This document shows, one piece after another, positions 5,684 through 11,918 of a stretch of 42,285 bases of DNA. The stretch is taken from contig NZ_CBXX010000040.1 in the NCBI RefSeq assembly GCF_000577615.1, forward strand, positions 1 to 42,285. Direction: 5' to 3'. Position numbers and translations under genes: made by a program. The DNA is from Herbaspirillum sp. RV1423 (GTDB taxonomy: Bacteria > Pseudomonadota > Gammaproteobacteria > Burkholderiales > Burkholderiaceae_D). Within the stretch, counting starts at the first letter, position 1. Every line of letters starts with the position of its first letter. The notes below the pieces were generated by a model, which ran no database searches, had not been told where the DNA came from, and saw only the letters and a list, made by a program, of their open reading frames with translations.

Positions 5684-6261
5684 ACTGGAACGAACGATCA
5701 ATCGCCAGGGCTATATCACTGCAGACGCTGCAACGCCGCTGCGTGCTTCTCGTCGATAACTGCAACTGGACCGGCCACGAATGCGACGTCCTCGGTGTCA
5801 CGCTTGACCTACGCATCATCGACATCGAAATCAAGATTAGCCGCGCCGATCTGAAGGCCGATGCCAAGAAGGAGAAATGGTGGCGTCGCGCCTACAACTG
5901 GCCATTCGAAAATTATCAGCACGGCGCGCCGGCGCCCGACCTGAGATTGATTCATCCCGCCAAGGTCTGGAAGCACTACTACGCTATGCCCGCCGAAATC
6001 TGGAAGCCTGACCTGTTGGACTGCTTGGCGTCGCCTGCGAGCGGCGTCTTGCTGTTGAGCCAGGGCAGCGGATGCACGTCGGACGGTCTTCCAGCAATCA
6101 CTGTGCGTTCGCAGCGTCGTGCCATTCCCAATCGAAAGGCGGACCAGCTTCGACCTGAACAGGTGATGGATATTGCCCGCCTCGCCAATCTACGCATGTG
6201 GGAATCGTATATGCGCGTCGATAAAGCCCATCTTTCGGCCCAGCGCCAGGAATCTGCATGA
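5680..6261 (+). CDS. PD-(D/E)XK nuclease-like protein (MmcB-like)
   Basis: The 193-residue product has features of a PD-(D/E)XK fold: E34-C-D36, then D48-I-E50-I-K52-I-S-R-A-D, followed by a K-rich W-W helix. The E-x-K step after a short strand is the usual catalytic signature, and the context resembles MmcB-type DNA repair proteins carried by phages. It overlaps both the Dam gene (ATGA at 5680) and the DUF1376 gene (ATGA at 6258). Action on DNA or a role in repair is inferred; the catalytic assignment is by eye. Confidence 0.6.
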   Translation: MNWNERSIARAISLQTLQRRCVLLVDNCNWTGHECDVLGVTLDLRIIDIEIKISRADLKADAKKEKWWRRAYNWPFENYQHGAPAPDLRLIHPAKVWKHYYAMPAEIWKPDLLDCLASPASGVLLLSQGSGCTSDGLPAITVRSQRRAIPNRKADQLRPEQVMDIARLANLRMWESYMRVDKAHLSAQRQESA

Positions 6262-7343
6262 CCGAATTGCCAACCCCATTGACGCCGGCCGACTGCGATT
6301 TGCGTGACTTTATGTTCATGCCGCTGGATGTTTTGCGGCTGCGCGACAGCGATATCGCCGTGATTTCGTCCGGAGACGAGTTTCGCTGTGCAGTTTTGCT
6401 TTGGTGCGCATCCTGGCATCAAGTGCCTGCCGCCTCGCTGCCTGACGACGATGTCATTCTGTCCGGTTTGTCCGGCTTCGGCCGCGTCATCAAGGAATGG
6501 AAAAAGGTCCGGGAGGGCGCATTGCGCGGCTGGATTAAATGCGGTGACGGTCGCCTGTATCACCCTGTGGTGGCGGAAAAGGCAAATGAAGCCTGGCGCG
6601 GCAGGATCGATTATCGCGAGAAAAAAGAGGCCGAACGGCTGCGCAAAGCAGCGTTGCGCGCCGCCCAAAAAGCAGCAGAAGAGGCCGAGGAAGCAGCACG
6701 CCGACTCGCGAATTGTCCGGCGGACGAGTTGGATTTGTCCGGCGGACAAAATAGTTCTGTCCAGAGGACAGATACCGGAAGTCCGGCGGAAAACGCTCTG
6801 AGAGGGACAGTGGACAGTGGACAGTGGACAGTGGACAGTGGAGAGGGACAGTTAACATCAACACCACCATCGTCATCTCATACCTCGAACTCAGTTGCAC
6901 CAGCGCAAGACGGTGAACGAGACGATTCGGTTTTGCCGAACAACGCCGAAAAGCCGAAGCGAAACGTCGAGATTGCCGTGCTTCTCCGTGCCAAGGGAAT
7001 CAAGCCCTTCACCTTCGCTCATCCACTTGCCGTGGAGTGGGCAGACAACCCCAAGATCACCGACGACATCCTGATCGCTGCTGTCGAGCAAGCCAGGCAG
7101 TACAAGGGCGACGCCGACATTTCGCCGAACTACCTCAAACCGATCATTGCCGATTTGCTCAACCCGCCTGCACAGCGCGAGGACAACGCTTGGAAGCGCA
7201 CCGACGCCGGCATCGACGCCAAGGGCCGCGAGATGGGGATGTTTGCCAAGCCCACGGAGAGCTACGCCGATTACCGAACCAGGATCGAGAACGAGATCCG
7301 CAAACGCAAGCAGCAGAAACCTGACGAAGGAGAAGCAGCATGA
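6258..7343 (+). CDS. DUF1376-type phage replication protein with internal iterons
   Basis: A 361-residue protein. The N-terminal 100 or so residues resemble DUF1376 (YdaU) proteins: a short F-M-P-L-D-V start, an alpha-helical core with A-V-L-L-W-C-A-S-W, and W-x-K-V-R-E-G-A-L-x-G-W. A charged coiled-coil-like helix (E, K, A, R-rich, about residues 118-150) and a low-complexity linker follow. The C-terminal part (about residues 235-320) looks like a second helical domain. These proteins sit where phages keep replication initiators. The linker DNA holds seven-base tandem repeats (6805-6852) that may be the replication origin, as in lambda gene O. Confidence 0.75.
   Translation: MTELPTPLTPADCDLRDFMFMPLDVLRLRDSDIAVISSGDEFRCAVLLWCASWHQVPAASLPDDDVILSGLSGFGRVIKEWKKVREGALRGWIKCGDGRLYHPVVAEKANEAWRGRIDYREKKEAERLRKAALRAAQKAAEEAEEAARRLANCPADELDLSGGQNSSVQRTDTGSPAENALRGTVDSGQWTVDSGEGQLTSTPPSSSHTSNSVAPAQDGERDDSVLPNNAEKPKRNVEIAVLLRAKGIKPFTFAHPLAVEWADNPKITDDILIAAVEQARQYKGDADISPNYLKPIIADLLNPPAQREDNAWKRTDAGIDAKGREMGMFAKPTESYADYRTRIENEIRKRKQQKPDEGEAA
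6805..6852 (+). repeat. GGACAGT heptamer iterons inside the replication gene
   Basis: Five tandem copies of GGACAGT fill 6805-6839, and a sixth lies at 6846-6852 after a 6-nt spacer. The 12-mer GAGAGGGACAGT marks both ends (6800-6811 and 6841-6852). The DNA just downstream (6853-6900) is less GC-rich. Seven-base units inside a coding region rotate through all three frames, so the protein repeat is only apparent. A replication origin with initiator-binding iterons is the best guess. Confidence 0.7.
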
Positions 7344-7783
7344 CCCATGACGTCGACACCAGCAAATGCGCCGCCTACGGCTGCCCATGCCCAGGCACCA
7401 GTCGCAGCAGCACATCCGGCGGCAACAACTGGCTTTGCCCGCATCACATCGGCACGGATGCCGGCGCCTGGCAGCGCATCACCGCCGAACTCAATCGCCT
7501 GAGTTGGCTCGTCGACGTCTGCAACGGCATCCGGATTTTCTACGGCACCGAGAAGTGGGAACGCGTCTATCGCGAAATTCAGCGCGACATCGTTGCCCAT
7601 CAGCGCAGCGATTTGCTTTTCGACAAGAACGTCGACGCGTCGGTCACGGCATGGCGCAACCGTCTCGACACCGAAATCAGCCGCGCCGTAAGCCAGCACC
7701 GGCAAGCCGAGATTATCGTCGCTCCGGCGCCGGCATCTGACCCGATGAAGCGGGTTCACCTGTCCATGCCGGCGCACGCCTGA
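7340..7783 (+). CDS. Hypothetical phage protein with Cys/His-rich N-terminus
   Basis: The 147-residue product has C10, C15, C17, C33 and an H-H pair in its first 40 residues, a possible zinc-binding knuckle. The remainder is helical (W-Q-R-I-T-A-E-L-N-R-L-S-W-L, then W-E-R-V-Y-R-E-I-Q). It starts inside the stop of the replication gene (ATGA). Similar small genes sit between replication and resolvase genes in burkholderial phages; no function is known to me. Confidence 0.6.
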   Translation: MTHDVDTSKCAAYGCPCPGTSRSSTSGGNNWLCPHHIGTDAGAWQRITAELNRLSWLVDVCNGIRIFYGTEKWERVYREIQRDIVAHQRSDLLFDKNVDASVTAWRNRLDTEISRAVSQHRQAEIIVAPAPASDPMKRVHLSMPAHA

Positions 7784-7785
7784 CG

Positions 7786-7972
7786 ATGCCCAGCGGCCGC
7801 TACGACTTAACGAAACTTAACGACTGCGTGCGGCTGGTCGAGAGCACCAGGCCGAGGAAGGACCTGGCCGAGGAAGGACCTGGCCGAGGCGATGCTGCAG
7901 GTGATTTACCGAACGCCGGGCGCGCCCACAAGAGACGAGATATTGCAAAAAATGAAGGAACAGACCCCATGA
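7786..7972 (+). pseudogene. Small gene broken by a 16-bp tandem duplication
   Basis: The frame from ATG 7786 runs normally for about 28 codons, then meets a perfect 16-bp duplication (7850-7865 and 7866-7881) that shifts the frame. With one copy removed, the reading continues as a sensible 56-residue protein (including E-A-M-L-Q-V-I-Y-R-T-P-G and D-E-I-L-Q-K-M-K-E-Q). It then stops at a TGA that overlaps the next ATG as ATGA at 7969-7972, the junction type used throughout this operon. With the duplication present, the frame instead fuses to the RusA-like gene. The intact gene would be a small protein of unknown function. Confidence 0.72.
7850..7889 (+). repeat. 16-bp perfect tandem duplication (with 8-bp partial third copy)
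   Basis: The unit GGCCGAGGAAGGACCT occurs at 7850-7865 and 7866-7881, followed by GGCCGAGG at 7882-7889. Sixteen is not a multiple of three, so gain or loss of a copy switches the reading frame. Slippage could restore the upstream gene. Confidence 0.9.
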
Positions 7973-8619
7973 ACTCCGACAACTTTTTTTACGACGTGCA
8001 AGACCTACGCGCCGAGCTGAACGAATTGGTGGAACGCTTCGCCAGCGCGCCAGAGGAGCGGTGGACGTCGCAGCAGATCACAAATTTGTTATCGGAGTTG
8101 CTGAAAGACACCGCAGACACTGCGGCGGCGGAGCGACTTGTGCCTGCCGCTGGCGCGCATCCCATCCTACTCACGCTGCCGTACCCGCTGAGCGCGAACA
8201 AGTACTGGCGCCCGGTCATCATCAACGGCCATTCCATGATCGTGCCGACCAAGGAAGCGAAGCAGTTCAAAGCCGATATCGGCATGCTGTGCTGGCGTGC
8301 CGGGATCCGCAAGCCACTGGCCGGCCGCGTCGAGGTTGCGTACCGACTGTACCCGGCCAGGCCGCAGGACTGGCAAAAGCGCATGCGCACCGATGGAGCA
8401 ACGTGGGACGACAGCGTGCGCTGCATCGACCTGGACAACGCCCAGAAGGTGCTGCTCGACGCGTTCAAGGGCGTCGTGTTCGATGATGACAAGTGGGTGC
8501 GCCGCATCGTTGCTGAGCGCGCTGAGCCGGATGCCGACGGCGCCCGCGTGGTGGTGACCATCACACCGCTGGCCGTGATGCAGCCGCAGGTTTCTCTTTT
8601 CGATGAGGTGACAGCGTGA
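7969..8619 (+). CDS. RusA-like Holliday junction resolvase
   Basis: The C-terminal 150 residues match RusA endodeoxyribonucleases (PF05866): L-T-L-P-Y-P-L-S-A-N-K-Y-W at residues 68-80, C-I-D-L-D-N at 152-157 with following K160 and D164, and F-D-D-D at 171-174. The acidic residues fit the metal-binding catalytic set. RusA resolves branched DNA before packaging. At 216 residues it is longer than the usual 120-140 because of a helical N-terminal extension of about 65 residues. ATG 7969 is chosen (AAGGAA upstream, ATGA with the restored upstream gene). A frame from 7786 is also open, but only because of the 16-bp duplication. Confidence 0.82.
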   Translation: MNSDNFFYDVQDLRAELNELVERFASAPEERWTSQQITNLLSELLKDTADTAAAERLVPAAGAHPILLTLPYPLSANKYWRPVIINGHSMIVPTKEAKQFKADIGMLCWRAGIRKPLAGRVEVAYRLYPARPQDWQKRMRTDGATWDDSVRCIDLDNAQKVLLDAFKGVVFDDDKWVRRIVAERAEPDADGARVVVTITPLAVMQPQVSLFDEVTA

Positions 8620-8759
8620 TTGGGGCAGGCGTTGTTCGGTTCATGCGTATAGCCACTGCAAGCGGAAATAACCGCCGCCGTACGCGTGAATACATCCAAT
8701 CGAAAAACAAGCTGTACGCCGGCAGGGCGCGCTGCGCTAAGTTTCACAGATCAAAATAG
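8616..8759 (+). CDS. Possible 47-residue basic protein
   Basis: A short frame begins at GTG 8616, overlapping the RusA-like stop as GTGA, and ends at TAG 8757-8759, about 20 nt before the next gene. The product is basic (many R and K) with no recognisable motif. The stop/start overlap is the only positive evidence. Confidence 0.35.
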   Translation: MIGAGVVRFMRIATASGNNRRRTREYIQSKNKLYAGRARCAKFHRSK

Positions 8760-8780
8760 GCTCACTGAGGGGATAGCAAA

Positions 8781-9401
8781 ATGCAGACGGCAGAACCAAC
8801 ACTATTCCGGGATGGCTTTCACGCGCTGGTGTTCGCGTACAACATCACAAGCCAGGGCATCGACCGCCCAATGATGAACCGCCTTGCCGCGCCGACGATC
8901 AGCCGCGGCGGTGGCATCGCTGGTCTGGATGCCATCGGCCAGGCCGGCATGATCCGCTCTCAGGTCGAGAAGCTGGGCAAACTGCAGGAGGCGATTCTGA
9001 TTGCACGCACTGCGCCGCGTGATCGCCCCTGCGAGTGCAAGGCCGCATGCTGCTCGGGCAACAAGGCGAATAAAGAATGGACGGACGCCATTGCCTACCT
9101 GGCTGACCATATCCGGACGACCGCTCTTGCCGGCTGCACCGCTAACGGCATGCTGCGCCGTGAATACGTGGTGCGCTACTTCACGCACAAGAAGGAGCGC
9201 AAGTCGATCGAAGCCATCGCCCGGCAATATCAGATCGACCGAAACACGGTCAGCGCCCACGCCGGCAGGGTCAACGTGCTGCTGGGCGGTCGCCCGGCGC
9301 GTAAGGTAAAAGAGGAATATTTGACCGCGGAACCGGGGCTGGAAAGCCTGGCGCTGAACGCGGTTGAAGAGCTGCTGAGAGAGATGGAAGTTGTGGGTTG
9401 A
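8781..9401 (+). CDS. Putative Q-like late regulator with HTH
   Basis: The 206-residue product has a cysteine cluster C-E-C-K-A-A-C-C near residue 85, possibly zinc-binding. A helix-turn-helix follows near residues 145-170 (S-I-E-A-I-A-R-Q-Y-Q-I-D-R-N-T-V-S-A-H). It is the last early gene, placed right before the late promoter, short terminator and terminase genes, exactly where lambdoid phages keep their late antiterminator or activator. AGGGGA lies 7 nt before ATG 8781. The function is inferred mainly from position; I do not recognise a classic Q family sequence. Confidence 0.5.
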   Translation: MQTAEPTLFRDGFHALVFAYNITSQGIDRPMMNRLAAPTISRGGGIAGLDAIGQAGMIRSQVEKLGKLQEAILIARTAPRDRPCECKAACCSGNKANKEWTDAIAYLADHIRTTALAGCTANGMLRREYVVRYFTHKKERKSIEAIARQYQIDRNTVSAHAGRVNVLLGGRPARKVKEEYLTAEPGLESLALNAVEELLREMEVVG

Positions 9402-9411
9402 CGACAGAAAG

Positions 9412-9440
9412 TTGCAAATTCGGCGAAACATGCCTAATAT
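9412..9440 (+). promoter_or_regulatory. Probable late promoter (pR'-like)
   Basis: TTGCAA (9412-9417), 17 nt, and TAATAT (9435-9440) directly follow the putative late regulator gene. The predicted start near 9447 is about 27 nt before a strong terminator hairpin. This promoter-then-terminator layout is typical of lambdoid late promoters that need antitermination. Confidence 0.55.
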
Positions 9441-9473
9441 ACGTTCCAATTCGATAGTCTCATAAGTACGCCC

Positions 9474-9508
9474 AAAGCCCGGACCGCTCCCCAGCGACCG
9501 GGCTTTTT
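9474..9508 (+). terminator. tR'-like terminator after the late promoter
   Basis: Arms AAAGCCCGG (9474-9482) and CCGGGCTTT (9498-9506) enclose a 15-nt loop and run into a T tract (9504-9508). It would stop unmodified late transcripts within about 60 nt. Confidence 0.8.
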
Positions 9509-9636
9509 GCTTTCCGACGCCAAAAAAGGCACATCCATCAAGCGGGTGCAGTCGCACGCCAAACCGCTGCCGGACGCTGTCACCGGCAACCTATTCACAG
9601 AGTCGCTGCTGTCTCCTTCCGCTAGTCTGCGGACTT

Positions 9637-9658
9637 GCCGCCTTCGGGCGGCTTTTTT
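9637..9658 (+). terminator. Second terminator before terminase
   Basis: GCCGCC-TTCG-GGCGGC (9637-9652) is followed by six Ts. The same hairpin occurs again at 30042-30065 near the end of the late operon. Confidence 0.85.
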
Positions 9659-9679
9659 ATTCCTGTTGTCCCACGCGCC

Positions 9680-10399
9680 ATGGTCGTTACCCCGAAGATT
9701 CGCCGCTTTGTCGATGAGTACCTGGTCGACCTCAACGGCACTCAGGCTGCCATGCGCGCTGGGTACAGCGTCAAGACTGCCAAGGTGCAGGCTAGCCAGA
9801 TGCTGGCAAAGCCCGAAATTCAGGCGCTGGTCGAGGCTGCGAAAGATGCATTGAGCGAGCGCACGCAGATCACCTCGGCCATGGTGCTCAACCGCATGTG
9901 GCAACAGGCCACTGCCGACCCGAACGAGATCATTCAGTACGTGCGCGAGTGCTGCCGCTACTGCTACGGCAAAGACCACGGCTACCAGTGGACGAAGGGC
10001 GAATATCTGCGCCGCCAGCAGGAGGCGCGTGACGCGAAGCAGGAGCAGCCCGATATCGCTGGCGGTCTTGGCTTCAACCCGAAGCGGCCACCGCGCAAGG
10101 ATTGCCCCGAATGCTTCGGCGATGGGCGCGGCCGCCAGATCGTGGCCGACACGCGCAACTTGAGCGCGGCGGCACTGACCATCTATGCCGGCGTGAAGCG
10201 TGGCAAGGAAGGTTTGGAGGCGCGCATTGTCGACCAGCAGACAGCCTTGAAGTATGTCGGCGATCACATCGGCATGTTTAATAAACGCGTCGAACTGAGC
10301 GCACCAGGCGGCGGCCCCATCCAACAACGGACAGTGACCACCACCATGACCCCTGAACAGTTTCAAGAGATCGCCAAAAGAATCGTCGACGAGTACTGA
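9680..10399 (+). CDS. Terminase small subunit
   Basis: The 239-residue product begins with the small-terminase pattern F-V-D-E-Y-L-V-D-L-N-G-T-Q-A-A-M-R-A-G-Y-S (residues 8-28), a helix-turn-helix used to bind the packaging site, followed by A-S-Q-M-L-A-K-P-E-I. An unusual middle part holds cysteine pairs (C-C-R-Y-C near residue 93 and C-P-E-C near residue 147) that could bind zinc. It ends with T-M-T-P-E-Q-F-Q-E-I-A. It lies 2 nt before the large subunit. ATG 9680 lacks a good ribosome binding site, so the exact start is uncertain. Confidence 0.85.
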   Translation: MVVTPKIRRFVDEYLVDLNGTQAAMRAGYSVKTAKVQASQMLAKPEIQALVEAAKDALSERTQITSAMVLNRMWQQATADPNEIIQYVRECCRYCYGKDHGYQWTKGEYLRRQQEARDAKQEQPDIAGGLGFNPKRPPRKDCPECFGDGRGRQIVADTRNLSAAALTIYAGVKRGKEGLEARIVDQQTALKYVGDHIGMFNKRVELSAPGGGPIQQRTVTTTMTPEQFQEIAKRIVDEY

Positions 10400-10401
10400 C
10401 C

Positions 10402-11844
10402 ATGCGCACATTCAGCCCCGAGGAACGTTTCGCGGCTACCCAAATGGCGCAAGCTGACCTGTACGAGTTCTCCCGGTGGATGTTCTTACAGCGTAAGGGC
10501 TTCGTCTGGAGTCGCGCGCCGCACCACAAGATCATTTGCGACGCCCTGATGCGGGTGTTCCGTGGCGAGTGCAAGCGGCTCATTATCAACGTGCCGCCGC
10601 GGTACTCCAAGACTGAGCTGGCCGTTATCAACTTCATGGCGTGGGCGCTCGGCAAGGTGCCGGATTCGGAATTCATTCACACCAGTTACAGCGCGAAGCT
10701 GGCATCAAAAAACGCCTTTCAGACGCGGGACATGGTGCTGTCGCCAGCATATCGGGAGATATTCCCGAAACTTGCACTGCGCCACGACAGCAAGGCCAAA
10801 GACGACTGGAAGACGACGGCAGACGGCTGCGTGTATGCGGTCGGTGACGGCGGCACGATTACAGGCTACGGCGCTGGCAAGCAACGGCCAGGCTTTGGCG
10901 GCGCAATCCTCATTGACGATCCGCACAAGGCTGACGAGGCTAGGTCTGACGTCATCCGCAGCGGCGTGATTGAATGGTTCCAGAACACGCTGGAAAGCCG
11001 GAAGAACGGTCCAGACACACCGATCATCTTGATCATGCAACGTCTGCACCAGGATGATCTGGCCGGATGGCTCCTCGGCGGCGGCAATGGCGAAGTCTGG
11101 GAAAACATCGTCATCCCTGCGCTGCAGGCAGACGGTACTGCGCTATGGCCTGAAAAGCACTCGGCCGAAGTGCTGCGCGCCATGCAGAAGGCGGCGCCGT
11201 ACACTTTCGCTGGCCAGTACCAGCAAAAGCCATCGCCAGCCGAGGGCGGGATCTTCAAGCCTGACAACATCGAAACGGTCGATGCGCTGCCAGCGGGTTC
11301 CATCGAATGGGTGCGCGCGTGGGATTTGGCGAGCACTACTGACGGCGACTTTACGGCCGGGCCGAAGCTCGGAAAGATGAGTGACGGCCGTTACATCATC
11401 GCCGACATGGTTCGGGTGCGCGTTGGGCCTGATGAACGCGACGCAGCGATGAAGAACACCGCCGCGCGCGACGGCACCGGCACCAAGATCAGCATCCCGC
11501 AAGACCCCGGGCAGGCTGGTAAGACTCAGGTCTTGGACCTGACTCGCAAGCTGTCTGGCTACTCGGTGACGTCTTCACCGGAGTCGGGTGACAAGGTAAC
11601 GCGCGCGGAACCGTTCGCGTCACAGGTCAATGTTGGCAACGTCCTCATGCTTCGGGCCGACTGGAATGGGCCTTTGATTGATGAGATGCGCATGTTCCCC
11701 AACGGAACGTTCGACGACCAGGTAGACGGCTTATCCAGGGCGTTCTCAATGTTCGTCGACAGCAAATTCGGCATGCTGGATTACCTCGCAAGACTGGCCG
11801 CACAAAAGGCGGCGGAACAGTTGGAAAATCAAATAGGGAAATAA
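10402..11844 (+). CDS. Terminase large subunit
   Basis: The 480-residue packaging motor has an ATPase with Walker A-like P-P-R-Y-S-K-T-E at residues 65-72 and Walker B A-I-L-I-D-D-P at 168-174. Its RNase H-like nuclease carries acidic residues in A-W-D308-L-A-S, I-P-Q-D368-P-G and F-D-D-Q-V-D (437-442). It pumps DNA into proheads and cuts concatemers, acting with the small subunit and the portal. Length is normal for the family and no defect is seen. Confidence 0.93.
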   Translation: MRTFSPEERFAATQMAQADLYEFSRWMFLQRKGFVWSRAPHHKIICDALMRVFRGECKRLIINVPPRYSKTELAVINFMAWALGKVPDSEFIHTSYSAKLASKNAFQTRDMVLSPAYREIFPKLALRHDSKAKDDWKTTADGCVYAVGDGGTITGYGAGKQRPGFGGAILIDDPHKADEARSDVIRSGVIEWFQNTLESRKNGPDTPIILIMQRLHQDDLAGWLLGGGNGEVWENIVIPALQADGTALWPEKHSAEVLRAMQKAAPYTFAGQYQQKPSPAEGGIFKPDNIETVDALPAGSIEWVRAWDLASTTDGDFTAGPKLGKMSDGRYIIADMVRVRVGPDERDAAMKNTAARDGTGTKISIPQDPGQAGKTQVLDLTRKLSGYSVTSSPESGDKVTRAEPFASQVNVGNVLMLRADWNGPLIDEMRMFPNGTFDDQVDGLSRAFSMFVDSKFGMLDYLARLAAQKAAEQLENQIGK

Positions 11845-11846
11845 AA

Positions 11847-11912
11847 ATGACACATCGCCTCTCGTCGCCAGAATCTGGCTTTTACAACCCGAACACCGGC
11901 GCGGCCGTTTAA
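11847..11912 (+). CDS. Possible 21-residue micro-ORF between terL and portal
   Basis: ATG 11847 follows AGGGA at a spacing of about 8 nt, and the frame ends at TAA 11910-11912, six bases before the portal ATG. The product reads sensibly (S-P-E-S-G-F-Y-N-P-N-T-G). It fills the gap exactly, so it may encode a micro-protein or provide translational coupling for the portal gene, which has no Shine-Dalgarno sequence of its own. No homologue is known to me. Confidence 0.4.
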   Translation: MTHRLSSPESGFYNPNTGAAV

Positions 11913-11918
11913 TTTGTT

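Noticed and set aside
6805..6852. CRISPR-like or protein repeat
   Set aside because: Units are 7 bp without spacers and not a multiple of three; iterons fit better.
7786..8619. Single 277-residue fusion upstream of and including the RusA-like protein
   Set aside because: The fusion exists only because of a 16-bp tandem duplication; the restored frames end and start at an ATGA junction like the neighbours.
9507..9679. Possible small gene between the two late-promoter terminators
   Set aside because: The frame would run through the 9637-9658 hairpin into the terminase gene out of frame; no ribosome binding site.
9434..10411. Long antisense frame opposite the terminase small subunit
   Set aside because: It runs through two terminators and the late promoter region, and mirrors the terminase codons.
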